Positions 45,007-56,077 of a stretch of DNA of 64,000 bases are shown in pieces (positions within the stretch are counted from its first letter, which is position 1; each line of letters begins with the position of its first letter). A program made the position numbers and the translations under genes. Location: positions 3,410,001 through 3,474,000 of the forward strand of contig JAUEDM010000001.1 of NCBI GenBank assembly GCA_033439685.1, given 5' to 3'. Source of the DNA: Apodospora peruviana (taxonomy: Eukaryota > Ascomycota > Sordariomycetes > Sordariales > Lasiosphaeriaceae). The notes beneath the pieces are model-generated. The model searched no databases. It had not been told where the DNA came from and saw only the letters and a program-made list of their open reading frames with translations.

Positions 45007-45597
45007 CTAACTACTGGCACTCTGCGCACCCTCCTCCTCGAGTCTCCCGAGCATCTTTGCATGAATCTTCTCCCAGCCGCCCTCGCACTGTGACTTGACA
45101 ACGCCAAGCAGCAGCCTCGAGCAATTGATCTCGACATCCTCGACCAGCTCCAGCGCCCCGTCCTCACCCGCCTGGATCTCCCAGATCGTGTCCATAACGA
45201 TCGACAAGGGGCTCTTGATGCGCGCAAAGACGCCGTTGGTGATATTCGTAAACTCGTAGGTGCTGACGACATTCGTATCCCACAGTCCGGCGGGGATAGC
45301 GTGGACGATGTCCGTCACCCGGTAGCACTTTGTCTCGCCCCGCGCCTGCTCCTTGATCTTGTCAGGGACGGCGGGCGTTTCTTCGCTGGTGAGCGCCTCG
45401 AATTTGGACAGATGCGGGTCGCAGTGGAGGAAGAACTCGTGGTCGTTGAGCATGGCGACGCCCTGCTCCCGCGTGGCTTTTGCGGGCAGTTTGGAGCTGT
45501 GCTTGACCCGCGCGGTACCCGAGAGGACTGCAGCGCTGTGGTGTTAGTGACCGGCCGGTAGGCTCTGAGGGTTGAACAAGAACTGACTTGATGCCAT
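45007..45597 (-). CDS. DUF7053-like small protein
   Basis: A 176-residue protein from two exons: a 10-nt first exon 45588-45597 (ATG GCA TCA A) and 45007-45527, with a 60-bp intron (GTCAGT..CAG). Another CAG seven bases upstream would break frame, so the acceptor at 45528-45530 is required. The product begins MASILSGTARVKHSSKLP and continues with the segments GVAMLNDHEFFLHCDPHL, CYRVTDIVHAIPAGLWDTNV, TYEFTNITNGVFARIKSPL and a C-terminal alpha-helical end. The pattern (basic N-terminal strand, a DxxFFLxxDP helix, alternating strands, final helix) resembles the fungal DUF7053 family, probably a START/SRPBCC-like lipid-binding fold. The name is from recall. Function is unknown. Confidence 0.75.
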
Positions 45598-46255
45598 TTT
45601 GGCTTTGTTATTTACACAGTAATTAGATAATAAATTGGTCTGTGTCTGAAATGGGGGTAGGAAGACAAGAAAGCTGGACTATGGTATCCCGAGATGTTCT
45701 AACTGCCCTTTATCTTCCTCGAGCGCCGCCGCGGATGGCACGGATTTATGTGTTCAATGCTCCTCCCCGGCGCATATCCGTTTTATCAAATCCAAGGAAC
45801 GCCCCCAAACACTTCGAGTTGTGATGATACAGTTAGGGGGCCACTCAGGCCGCACCGCAAACCACCTCAACCAACAAAAACTGAGAACCACATTTACTGC
45901 TAGCCACATCCAGAAGAGTACATGACAAGTCGGAGTCGGCATACTGTACGAAACAACGCATATATCAGCCGACAGGTAAGCCCAGTAATATTTCTTGTCG
46001 CGATGTAAGCACCGTGCTTATTATTCTGTAGTCTTTTAGAGAAGTACGAAATACGGTCCGTACGGGCTTCAACACGCAAGTTCTAAATGGACTGATACTT
46101 CAAGTTGTACGCAGGCGGCCGAGGCTAGGGTTAGGGTCGGTTATGATCCGGACTTGGAGCTTGGGCCAAAGCAATGCTTGGAGATCTCCAATCAACGACA
46201 ACTTCGAGGCAACTCCTTTCTGTTGGAGCTCCACACCGAACATCTCGTTGCCGTC
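45598..46255. promoter_or_regulatory. Divergent intergenic region, DUF7053-like gene and COQ6
   Basis: 658 bp between two outward-reading start codons. It contains no open frame with recognisable content and is presumed to hold both promoters. No motif stands out. Confidence 0.5.
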
Positions 46256-47799
46256 ATGGACGCGGTAATCAGACGACGGGCAGCAGCCTATATATGCAGA
46301 AGCTGCACTCGACAGTCCCAAAGAAAGTTGCAGCGATCTTACTCGAGTGCGGCTCCTCGACCAGACATCTACGATGTTGTCTGCGTCGGTGGCGGCCCCG
46401 CCGGTCTAAGTCTCCTGACAGCGCTCCGTGAGTACTCCCAACGAAACCAGCAACAAATATTACTCTTACTGATCTGTAACTGTCACTTCCAGGTGCGAAT
46501 CCCGTAACCGCCCACCTCAAGGTAGCCCTTGTCGAGGCACAGGACCTGTCTAAACTGAGATCGTGGAAGCTTCCACCCGATCGCTTTTCGAACCGATGCA
46601 GCTCCCTGATACCCTCCTCGGCGCGGTTCCTCGACAAGATAGGCGCCTGGGAACATATAGAGCAGAGCCGAGTGCAAGGGTACCAGGAGATGCAGGTATG
46701 GGATGGCGTAACCGACGCTCGGATCGAGTTCGACTGGGCCCGGGAAACCGCCTCTTCTGCCGCCGGAACCACGATCGCGTACATGACCGAGAACCTCAAC
46801 CTCACATCAGGTCTACTAAGGCGACTGGAAGAGCTAGGCGGCGCCTCAATCTTTGACAACGCAAAGGTTGAGACGATAACCTTTGGTCAGGAGACCCCAG
46901 AGGAGCTCGACCTGCGAGAGTGGCCGGTCGTACATCTCGCTGGAGGCAAGCAGATTTGCGCGCGCTTGCTGGTCGGCGCGGACGGCGCAAACAGCCCCGT
47001 GAGGTCATTTGCAGGCATTGAAGCGCGCGGATGGGACTACGGCCGTCACGGTGTGGTGGCCACCCTAGCCCTGGAAGGCGAGGGCTGGGGCGGAGACCGG
47101 ACCAAGATCGCATACCAAAGATTCCTGCCTACCGGACCTGTGGCGATGCTTCCGCTCCCCGGTAACTGTGCGACTCTCGTCTGGTCTACGACTCCTCAGA
47201 ACGCCTCGTTACTTAAAAAGCTATCGGCCAAAGACTTCCTTGCGATGGTCAACGCCGCGTTCCGACTTAGTCCGACCGACTTGGAATACATGCACACGCA
47301 GGACTCGGGTCAAGCTGACGAGTACGCCTGGAGGCTGGAACACACCTCTTTTAATTGGCAAGCGATTCCTCAGACCGTCATCGGCGTCCAAGAAGGCACC
47401 ATCGCGTCGTTTCCCCTGAAAATGCGCCATGCCGACACATACATCGAGGAGCGCATTGCGCTCGTCGGCGATGCCGCTCACACCATCCACCCGCTGGCTG
47501 GGCAGGGTCTGAACCAGGGGCAGGGCGACGTGCAGAGCCTTGCCAACACGATCGAGTATGCTGTCAGCCATGGACAGGACATCGGTGTCCGCATGTCCCT
47601 CGAGCCCTACCTCTCGGAGCGGTACGCGGCAAATCACCTCCTTCTCGGCGTCTGCGACAAGCTTCACAAGCTTTATTCTGTGGGGAGCGGGCCTTTGGTG
47701 TCCCTGAGGTCCCTAGGCTTGAACGCTGTTAATGCACTTGGACCGCTGAAGACGTTCTTTATGAATCAGGCCGCGGGGAACGGAGCCAAGGTCTTTTAG
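46256..47799 (+). CDS. COQ6: Ubiquinone biosynthesis monooxygenase Coq6
   Basis: FAD-dependent monooxygenase of the mitochondrial CoQ synthome that hydroxylates the C5 position of the ubiquinone ring precursor. Two exons (46256-46427 and 46493-47799; intron GTGAGT..CCAG) give 492 residues. The N-terminus (MDAVIRRRAAAYICRSC..) is Arg-rich with no acidic residue after Asp2 for about 30 positions, a typical presequence. The FAD-binding GGGPAGLSLL follows at about residue 45. The second FAD motif is GADGANSPVR, and ALVGDAAHTIHPLAGQGLNQ is the hallmark of the UbiH/COQ6 family. The length fits. The start chosen is the first ATG before the presequence. Confidence 0.95.
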
Positions 47800-50700
47800 A
47801 CGACCTAGTTTCAAACAGCGATTACCAACACGCCAGAGGCTTATCGTCTACCCTATGGTTGTAACAACTTGTACATAAATATGATGCTGCTGTATGTATA
47901 GCGTTAGTAATATTTCTTGCCTTGTAGTTCCTCGGGGACAAAAACTGGATGACGGTGTTTATGTTGAGCCTCCGCAGTCCCTGAGCAACACCAGCACCTC
48001 CTCTCTTCCTCTTATCTCTCGTTTTCCTTGTTTCTTGCTCTAGTTCTGCTTCCCTTTGCTTTTGTCCTCTTGTTTTACCCTTCCCCGTTGCCGTCGTTTT
48101 TCATCTTGCCTCCTTTCTTGCGACAACGCGCTGCCTACAATCTGACCTTGCCTGGCAATGTGATGGCACAAAAGCACCGAGCATTATCTTGCAATGAGAC
48201 GGCTTCGGTGTCCAGAGATCAAAGACCAAATTTCTTTTCTAGATGAACGCGAATGGGCTGATTTTCCTTGAAGATTAAAAGTCACGGGCGACCACTAGGA
48301 TGTCCTTCCTGCAATCCCAAGGCGGGCAAGCAAAGAATGAAAGTATTAGTCCTTGTCAGCTGCTGTCCTTCCCTTCTTGCCAGAAACTTTAATTTGTGCA
48401 ATTACGTTTGAATCGAATGGTTACGCTGCTCGTGATGGATCTTGAGCATCTTTTGGTCCCAATAACCTTTCCAGATCCTTGGCTAGTCATCTGGCCTGAC
48501 GGAACGCTGAATCTCTTCGACATGGCCGGGAATAGGACCAGCGAAAGCACTCCGCTCATCCCAAGGGCGATCACAAGAATCTGAAAAGAGACCGAAAACA
48601 TCATAAGAGCTTGGGTTCTATCTTCATGGACGACGTGATTGAGGCTTTTGGGCGGTGAATCACGTCCACGAGGCCTTTGCGATCCGTTGCTTCCTGCTTA
48701 GTGTTAGGGTTGCTGTTGAAATGAACGCCCTACAATAAGTACACGCACATTGTCCCTGTGGTTTGGAAACAGACTCATCACTTCACGGGCATTAAAGACT
48801 CGTAACCCACGCGAAATTTACAAGGCCTAGCAGTAGTACTGCCAACCTCAACGATGACACAATCAGCTCAAGCAACATACGAATTCAGAGATTACGCCTT
48901 TGTTATAATTCCATCCGTATTAATTATGGGTGCTTCAGATTCTCAATGTCCTCAGAGATGCGGATGGACATTTCATCCCGTCTGGTAAAATACTTTCCCA
49001 AGTCGTGAGCAATGGGCTAGCAAACGGATCCAGGCTCGCCCGTATGACATCCGAGCATCGGCTTCAAGTTTATCAGCCACGCAGACACGTCGCATACCTA
49101 CCTTACTGACCTTGGTCTGGGACTCCCGGTTCGAATCTATGCTGCGTCGTGGTCGATGAGCAAGGCCGGAGGACGCTCAAGGAGCGACGGCACGCAACTG
49201 GCGTCCGCCGTGGTGTCTGTCAGCGTTGACTACGCCCCCGTGCCTCAAATCCGGAACCTTCACCCGGCTCAGAACGAAAGATCTACGACTTTCGAAGATG
49301 CCACATTAGGATGTGAGCAAGCCCCCGGCATACAAGACTATCCCTTGGACAAAGGGTCAAGTCATCCTAGCTAGGATTACCATGGAGGAGCAGCCCGACA
49401 CCGTTGACGCCAGGATCGATGCAGTCAACAAGTTAGGCAACTACAAAAGCTCGTTGCGGCGTGCACTGGGCGATTGGTTGACCGATTTCAAGAGGAAGGC
49501 AGCTCAACAGGACTTCAGCGAAACGTTCCCGGCTGCTAAGAGACTGCTCGACAACCTTGACGGGGCTCCACTAGCAGATGAGGAGAAAGTTTTCAGCTTA
49601 CGGATGAACTCAGTCCGGAAGGGTTGGAAGTCGTCGAAACGCAAGACGAAGCTACGAAACTCCCAGAGAGATAACGCCAAACGTAGTGCAACAACCTGTC
49701 ATCAATCAAGTCGACCAGAAGAAGTAGCGTCAGAAAGCCCTTGCAAACCAGCCCACTCTTGTACAAAGCATCTCTCAGGATTTCCCAGAGGTTGAGTGGC
49801 TCATAATCGAACAAACTTTAGTCTGTTCACGCAACTTCCGATTTCGACGACCAACTCATCGGCAGCTTCGTCAACGCGCTCTGTCGGGTGGGAAAGCTGA
49901 CACATCTGGTCTTTAAGATCCCGGCAACAACAGCGCAAGGATCGCACGTCGTTTGGGATGGTGTAACTTGTCGGGATTGGTATGAGGCACTCATCCGCAA
50001 TGTCGCAGCAAGCACGGCGAGACTTCAACAAATTTGCGTTCTTGAAGACTACCCATGGTATTGCAAGGCCTCGGTATATGGAGGCTGTCCGCTGGTGAGT
50101 TGAAACTGGGGCTGAACGGTTTTGGATCGAATTTCGAAGATGTTGTATCGTCCAGTCATACAAGAGAAAATAAAAGAATATCCTGCCGCACCGGTGGCGA
50201 GCACTTGCCTCGATTATTAGGATTTCGAGGATTTCGTTCGTTCAAGTATCCCAACACTCAACGCCATTCATTGCCGCTACTGTGGACACGCAGGGCCACC
50301 ATTGCGGCCGAGGTGTACCAACGTCCTTGCAATGTCTTCAAGATTCTTTTAAGGGGTTAAACATTTGAAGTGGTAGCCCGCGAGTTCTCACTTCCTCTTC
50401 CCCCCACGTCCACGACATAGACGCGAAAGTATGGGCCCTTCTTCACAACTCGTCTACAATTTCCCTTCCATCCTATTATATTTTCTATACGAACTCATGT
50501 AAATCCGTACATGCGCACTCGTCCTTTTGAACCTTCTCGATTTTGTTCGATGCTGAGCTCTATCTTGTTTTCCTTGTTTCCCACTGTCTTTGCTCTCAAA
50601 CCATAACCCGCAATTTCCCACTCTCTTCATCTGTGCCTTTATTGTATGCGAATTGGTATGTGCGTCCTAGGTCTTGTTGGCCAGGCAATCATCACCTCAG

Positions 50701-51421
50701 AGGCCGGGCTTTATATCGTGCTCCATCCTTTCTCCAACTGTTCAAATCCAGCATATCATGAAGCTCCGATGCCGTATGCCAATCTCTTGCAATTTTTGCT
50801 CCTAGACTGCCTGCCACTATCTGGTCAAGACCCATAACGGGCCTACAAAGTACCTACTCAGTACATACCAGGTACCTGACAGCTGGGTCTTGAGCCTTTG
50901 GCCGTTCTTTTCGTAACAGACGCTCCTTCCTCGTTCTCCCGTTCCGGGCGACTCCCAGTCCTGGCACCTCGTTGTCGCCAAAGTAGGCCCTAATTTTACT
51001 CACCAACGGTTCCTACGCCCAGCAAGACCTTATGTGCTCTACCATAACCTGCTGCTGAGGACCGTCAACCATTCCACTGACGTGAGCTCAAATCTTCGTG
51101 ACAAGACTACCCTCGAAAGCAAATAATCACACTCTTTCCTTTTCCAATGCCAAACTCGTCTTGCAACCTCGACAACCCTCATTCCTCTTCGTTAACCTGG
51201 CAAACAAAAGCTGAGTCAAGACACGAGCGCACTTTTGATTTCATGACAATTTGACAATCAAAGGTAAATCAACATTCCTCGTCCCTCGACCACTCTCTTT
51301 CCTCATCGTCACCTCCGCAAGCAAGAGTCGACTCGCCGCACAAGCACACTCCCATTCTAACCATAATACCTTCACTTCTAGGCCAATACCCTCGCAAGTA
51401 AAGCCTAGGAAGCATTTTAAA
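47800..51421. other. Gene-poor region with possible gene debris
   Basis: About 3.6 kb between COQ6 and the Cys-rich orphan. 47800-49150 shows nothing I can support. 49380-50100 has protein-like fragments in shifting frames, listed separately. 50380-51421 is CT-rich and reads like a long leader and promoter of the next gene, with paired CAGGTACCTG-like motifs near 50865. Confidence 0.45.
49382..50105 (+). pseudogene. Possible remnant of an LRR/F-box-like gene
   Basis: Successive plus-strand segments look protein-like but lie in different frames. MEEQPDTVDARIDAVNK continues as a charged helix-like stretch to about 49600. SPEGLEVVETQDEATKLPER follows in a second frame, then QPVINQVDQKK with a TAG stop, then QDFPEVEWLIIEQTLV, and finally DFDDQLIGSFVNAL with GKLTHLVFKIP and LQQICVLEDYPWY. 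The last parts have the spacing of leucine-rich F-box-type proteins. I cannot join them without several frameshifts. Either a decayed gene or chance. Confidence 0.25.
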
Positions 51422-53029
51422 ATGTGCTACGAGGAGAACATCGCATACAAATGCGGCCATCGCTCCTTGAGCGTCCTTCGGCCTTGCCCGTCGACCACGG
51501 CGCAACACAATTTCCCGGTCTGCACGACCCGGCCTGTCGTCCAACATAACTCTCTCACAATGTGCCCCGCCTGCGAGAGGATCTTGCACAGCCGATTTGT
51601 GCTCATACGTGAGTGGGAGCACCGGTGGATGCACGAACGAGGAGCTTGTGGGTGTGATGTTATCTTCCCCGGCCTTCTCCATCGACCCAGGGTCATCAAG
51701 AGCGTCGGAAACAGTGTTGTCGGCAACCAATCAACTCAGGATGGCTACAACAACCTGACTGCCAGGGGCCGGAAGGAGAAGCAGAGACGAGACAGGGCAC
51801 ACCAACAGTCCAATACATATACTCACGCCGGCCCCAGCTACCAAGGCACAAGTGGTAGCAATGACAAGGAGAAGGCCGCCAAAGTTACTGAAATCCCGGC
51901 GGCATACAAGGAGACAGAGACGGGTATCGATGTTCGTCTCCCTGGCCTATACGCTGCGGAGTGGGTGCCTGATCATCGCACCCTCCACGCCTCAGGTCGG
52001 TGTCACTGCAAATCTGATTTCAAGTTCTTCCGCAGAGAGATTGACGAGAATGATATGACAGAGGAGGAGAAGGAGATGTTGCGAGGATGCCGTTCGATCG
52101 AGCCCAAACACGAAATCCTCGACCGGGACGAGATCGCCGCACACATGGCGGAGATCGGGAATATTTTCGGCACCTTTTCGTCTCTGCCCACGAGCTCGCC
52201 TCCGCCCCTGCCAGCTATGAACCCGTCGCCTGGCAACATGAGCGAGGTTATCATGAGCGATGCTCCGCCGTTTCTCCACCACGGCTACTACTACCAGCAG
52301 CCCATGGAGGAGATGGCACAGGATCAACCTGAACAGCCTTTTGCTGCTTCGCAGTTCTTGCAGGCGCAGATAGGACAGTCATCATCCGAGAACCAGAAAT
52401 CTCCCCGACGTGAAACAGTTGTTGTCGGGCTGTCGGGTGCTGGACGTCAAAAAGTCCAACGCCAGCACGAAGAACTTCCTGCTTGTCAGGCTTCCAATAA
52501 CCCTACCGACACTGAAGCAGTTGTCTTTATGACCGGCACCAACACATGGACACCTACTCCTCAGGATCAGCAGTATCAGCCGGCCCAAACCCCCGCCAAT
52601 CCCTTTTCCTATCTGACAGCACCGGAAGGAGTTGCTGAGACTGCAGCTACTACTGCTACGGCGGGAGCCTGTACTATGACGCGGGTACCATTCTTTTCCT
52701 CCGCAACACCTTCCTCGTATGTCCCGGCGCCGGAACAGACTATGAGTACCACGACCTACTATCCGGACCAGGGAGCGATCGTGACCACAGGTCCAGGAGG
52801 AGGACCACTACCAGCCACAGGCACAACTACCCCAACACCATCCCTCGTCTACGGAGTATCGGGACCGTTCACTACGGACCCGCCGAATTATAACCTACCA
52901 AGCAGCCCAGAGGCAATCTGCGGCCTCCCTGCCGGCGCCGGGCCGGAAGGCCTCGACGCTCACGTCCCGAACTGGGACAACTGCCGTCTTCGACGGCCTG
53001 TGCCAAAGCGTCGGAGCTCATTCTCTTGA
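51422..53029 (+). CDS. Orphan protein with Cys/His-rich N-terminus
   Basis: A single-exon frame of 535 codons preceded by a long CT-rich leader. The first 100 residues are Cys/His-rich: MCYEENIAYKCGHRSL, RPCP, FPVCTT, TMCPACERIL, ACGCDVIFPG. The CxxC and CxH pairs could bind zinc. A later CHCKSDFKFF adds two more Cys. In between lies a charged segment (REIDENDMTEEEKEML), and the C-terminal 270 residues are low-complexity Pro/Thr/Gln/Ser with several short aromatic patches, ending in a basic RRPVPKRRSSFS. There is no signal peptide or membrane span. Many filamentous fungi carry proteins with such an MCYE..KCGH start, and their function is unknown. The start is the ATG directly before the Cys-rich block. 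Confidence 0.75.
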   Translation: MCYEENIAYKCGHRSLSVLRPCPSTTAQHNFPVCTTRPVVQHNSLTMCPACERILHSRFVLIREWEHRWMHERGACGCDVIFPGLLHRPRVIKSVGNSVVGNQSTQDGYNNLTARGRKEKQRRDRAHQQSNTYTHAGPSYQGTSGSNDKEKAAKVTEIPAAYKETETGIDVRLPGLYAAEWVPDHRTLHASGRCHCKSDFKFFRREIDENDMTEEEKEMLRGCRSIEPKHEILDRDEIAAHMAEIGNIFGTFSSLPTSSPPPLPAMNPSPGNMSEVIMSDAPPFLHHGYYYQQPMEEMAQDQPEQPFAASQFLQAQIGQSSSENQKSPRRETVVVGLSGAGRQKVQRQHEELPACQASNNPTDTEAVVFMTGTNTWTPTPQDQQYQPAQTPANPFSYLTAPEGVAETAATTATAGACTMTRVPFFSSATPSSYVPAPEQTMSTTTYYPDQGAIVTTGPGGGPLPATGTTTPTPSLVYGVSGPFTTDPPNYNLPSSPEAICGLPAGAGPEGLDAHVPNWDNCRLRRPVPKRRSSFS

Positions 53030-53729
53030 GTGTTCAGTTGGGTCGCTTTCTTAAAATCGAAAGAAGGGGAAGGAAGGAAAGGGGGGGATGTGGAGGGACA
53101 GAGGTCTTTTTTGGCGAGTAAATACCCTCAACATCATCTTGCATGGTCAAATCACCTCACCATGTGGACAACAAAACAGGATCACGTAACTAACATAATC
53201 CAACACACACAGGGCGAGCAGAACAACCAAGGGACGAGAGGTTTGAAAACAACGAAAAAAAGCTGTAACGAGTATATACGTGCTTTGTCACACACCAGCG
53301 GCGGCTCTACACAACACATCAAAGACCTCGGTCGGGATCTCTAGGTCTATGACAAAATAAAGGAAAGACGACCACCACTCTGATCATCATTGCCGCCGCC
53401 CCGACTATGATACACACGGTTAAAACAGCCAAACAAAAAGACGCGGCTTTTAGGCAACCCTACCGCCCACCAACTCCAATTTCTGGGCAGGTGGTCTGGT
53501 CTTCCTCTTCTTCAAGGTTCTATCTGATTTCCTTCGCCTAAAAAGCGATCCCATTTTCTGGTCTTTCTTTCTCTCATCTTTGCGACCAGGGCAGAAAAAG
53601 TCCGGGTTTCTTTACTGGCAATTCTGCACCTCTCTCTTAGACAACTCCGGTATCATGCATGGAAATTTTATTTGGCTTTTTGCGTTGCATCCTTTTTCTC
53701 ATTTTCATGGTAGGTATGGAAAGAGGATT
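53030..53729. other. Convergent intergenic region
   Basis: 700 bp between the stop codons of the Cys-rich orphan (+) and the complex I gene (-). UTR-like, with T- and G-rich runs; no gene recognised. Confidence 0.5.
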
Positions 53730-55366
53730 TTACCGATCAACCTCGCCTATAATCAGAGTTAGTAATTTGGTCAGATGGGGTTGAGATATCTCTGCTTAGG
53801 ACCAGGTTCCTTTAAAATTTGCGTTGCGTTCATGGCGAGAGGGGGTTCAGGAGTTTTCCCCGGCCCAAAAGGGGAATTGCGTTGATTTTAGCTTACCGAA
53901 AACCAAATCCATTGTGCCAATTACGGCCACGGCATCAGCCAGCAAGTGTCCTCTCGAGATGTGATCAAAGCCAGCCAGATGAGCGAAACCGGGCGCCCTG
54001 ATATGGACACGGTACGGCCTCTCGCTGCCGTCACTGACAACGTAGACACCCATCTCGCCCTTGGGCGCCTCGATGGCGGAGTAAGTATCACCTGGGGGCA
54101 CGGCATAGCCCTTGGTGTAGAGCAAAAAGTGGTGAATCAGCGCCTCCATGTTCTCCTTCATGGCAGAGCGCGGCGGCGGTGAAACCTTGTAGTCCTCTAC
54201 CCGGACGGGGCCGGCGGGCATCTTGTTAAGACATTGGTAGATGATGCGGAGGGACTGGCGGAACTCCTCCATACGGCACAGGTAGCGGTCGTAGCAGTCG
54301 CCATTGACACCGACGGGCACGTCGAACTCGACCTGGTCGTAGGCATCATAAGGTGCGCTCTTCCGGATATCCCAGGGAACACCGGAGCCGCGGAGCATGA
54401 CACCCGTGAAGGAGAGGTTGAGGGCATCAGCAGCCGAAACCGTGCCGACGTTCTTCAATCTCTCGATCCAAATGCGGTTGTCTGTGAGCATTTCTTCGGT
54501 CTCGTCGATTCGGTCACCGAACTGAGTAGCCCACTGGTAGATGTCGTCGAGCAGGCCGACGGGGATATCTTGGTGGACACCTCCGGGGCGGACGTATGCA
54601 GCATGGAGACGGGCACCAGAGACTCGCTCATAGAATTCCTGCAAGCACCGGTTAGCGAAAATAGTCCTCTTGTGATCCAAACCAAAAAATTTACCATCAA
54701 CTTCTCTCGTTCCTCGAAACCCCACAGGAAGGGAGTGAGAGCGCCAACGTCCATGGCGTGCGACAGCACAGACATGAGATGGTTCAAGACACGCGTGATC
54801 TCGCCGAACAATGTCCGGATCCACTTGGCACGCTCGGGAATCTCAATGTTGAGTAGCTTTTCGACGGCGAGGGAGAAACATTGCTCGTTGGTCATCATGG
54901 AAACGTAATCGAGCCGGTCGAAGTAAGGGAGGGCCTGCAAATATGTCTTGTACTCGCACAGCTTCTCGGTACCGCGGTGAAGCAGGCCGACGTGGGGGTC
55001 GGCACGAACGATCTCTTCGCCATTGAGCTCGAGGATAAGCCGCAGCACGCCGTGGGCGGCCGGATGCTGGGGGCCGAAGTTGACGGTATAGTGGCGGACC
55101 TTGCGCTCCGAAACGGGGTCGGTCCCTTTGGGCGCGGCGGCAAGGGCCTCCTCGACGCTCAACTCCTTGTAAGGATCAAAGACGGTCTGGAAATCCTCGC
55201 CGACAGGCGTCAAACGCGTGCCCTCGTAGGCGGGTTCGGCATATCGACGGAGCGCGGTAACGGAGAAGGGGCGGGCGGTGATGCTTGTGGTTCGGGGTGT
55301 CGTCGTTGCCGGGCGCACACAGAGTCGCTTGGCGCTGCGGCCAGCGAGCCGGTACACTGAGGCCAT
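53730..55366 (-). CDS. nuo-49: NADH:ubiquinone oxidoreductase 49-kDa subunit
   Basis: Core subunit of mitochondrial complex I that, with the PSST subunit, forms the quinone-binding cavity. Three exons (54695-55366, 53897-54638, 53730-53746) give 476 residues. The N-terminus ([19 protein letters not shown]) is a mitochondrial presequence. Conserved segments: [56 protein letters not shown], and near the end [11 protein letters not shown]. The last exon is only 17 nt and supplies the conserved C-terminus EVDR plus stop; reading through the 150-bp intron (GTAAGC..TATAG) would instead add an unrelated tail. Symbol follows Neurospora usage (NDUFS2 family). It is divergent from RPC40 across 711 bp. 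Confidence 0.95.
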
Positions 55367-56077
55367 TGTGGTGGTGGTTCGTCGGTCGGCAGAGAGGAGA
55401 AATGGCCAGGTTCCGCCCGGATTGTTGCCTTTTGCCTCTGCTCCGGCGTCGATGGCTACCACCGAGCTTTGAATGGGGTGGGGAGTCGTTAGGTTGTCGA
55501 AGTCGTTACCGTCAGTGATCCATTTGCTGGCTTGTGAGTGGCCAATCGCCAGCCTAGCTCCGGGTGTTTCCTCCAAGCTCTCGAAGACCGGGCGTAGTGT
55601 TTATCCGACAATTGTGGGAAATGGGACCCATCTGATTGGCTCTCTGGGTACGTACCATTGCTCATTGTTGGACAACCGAGCCTGTTTTACAGCTCTTCAG
55701 CCTCAACTCTCAAAATGTCACGATATAACAACCTACTCTGCGTTTGGTCACTTTCAAGTAATGAGATTTCTGTACGTTTCGTATTTCTGGCGCTAGGGAC
55801 GAATAGTTGATATCATGATCCGTGAACACTTGATTAACTAAACAAGCCCAATCCCCCAAGTTGATAGGCCGCAAACCGCCCTGGACCTTGCAGCTTTCCT
55901 TTGTCTCCAAGCCGAAATTTAGTAGCCAATCAAAGTTCACACAAAAAAGCGGTCAAAAAAGTGCCCCTCCAAGAAAATATTCTGCCGCTGCAGTCCGAAG
56001 TCAAGGAAGCTCTAATTCCAGAATTTCCAGGCGTTGTTGCGCGTTTGCGACAGACAACGAGAAAGCACCCCACACAA
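55367..56077. promoter_or_regulatory. Divergent promoter, complex I 49-kDa gene and RPC40
   Basis: 711 bp between outward-reading starts. CCAAT cores occur at 55542-55546 and 55926-55930, and ATTGG lies near 55633; HAP-type CCAAT boxes commonly control respiratory genes. The frame of the RPC40 first exon stays open upstream to 55901 but has no ATG there. Confidence 0.45.

Noticed and set aside
46154..46255. N-terminal extension of COQ6 in the same frame
   Set aside because: It begins at a TTG, not an ATG; the mitochondrial presequence starts naturally at the ATG at 46256.
49126..49146. GGTTCGAATC, a perfect B-box-like core
   Set aside because: Flanking bases do not pair as a T-stem, and no D-arm, anticodon arm or acceptor stem lies upstream at the right distance.
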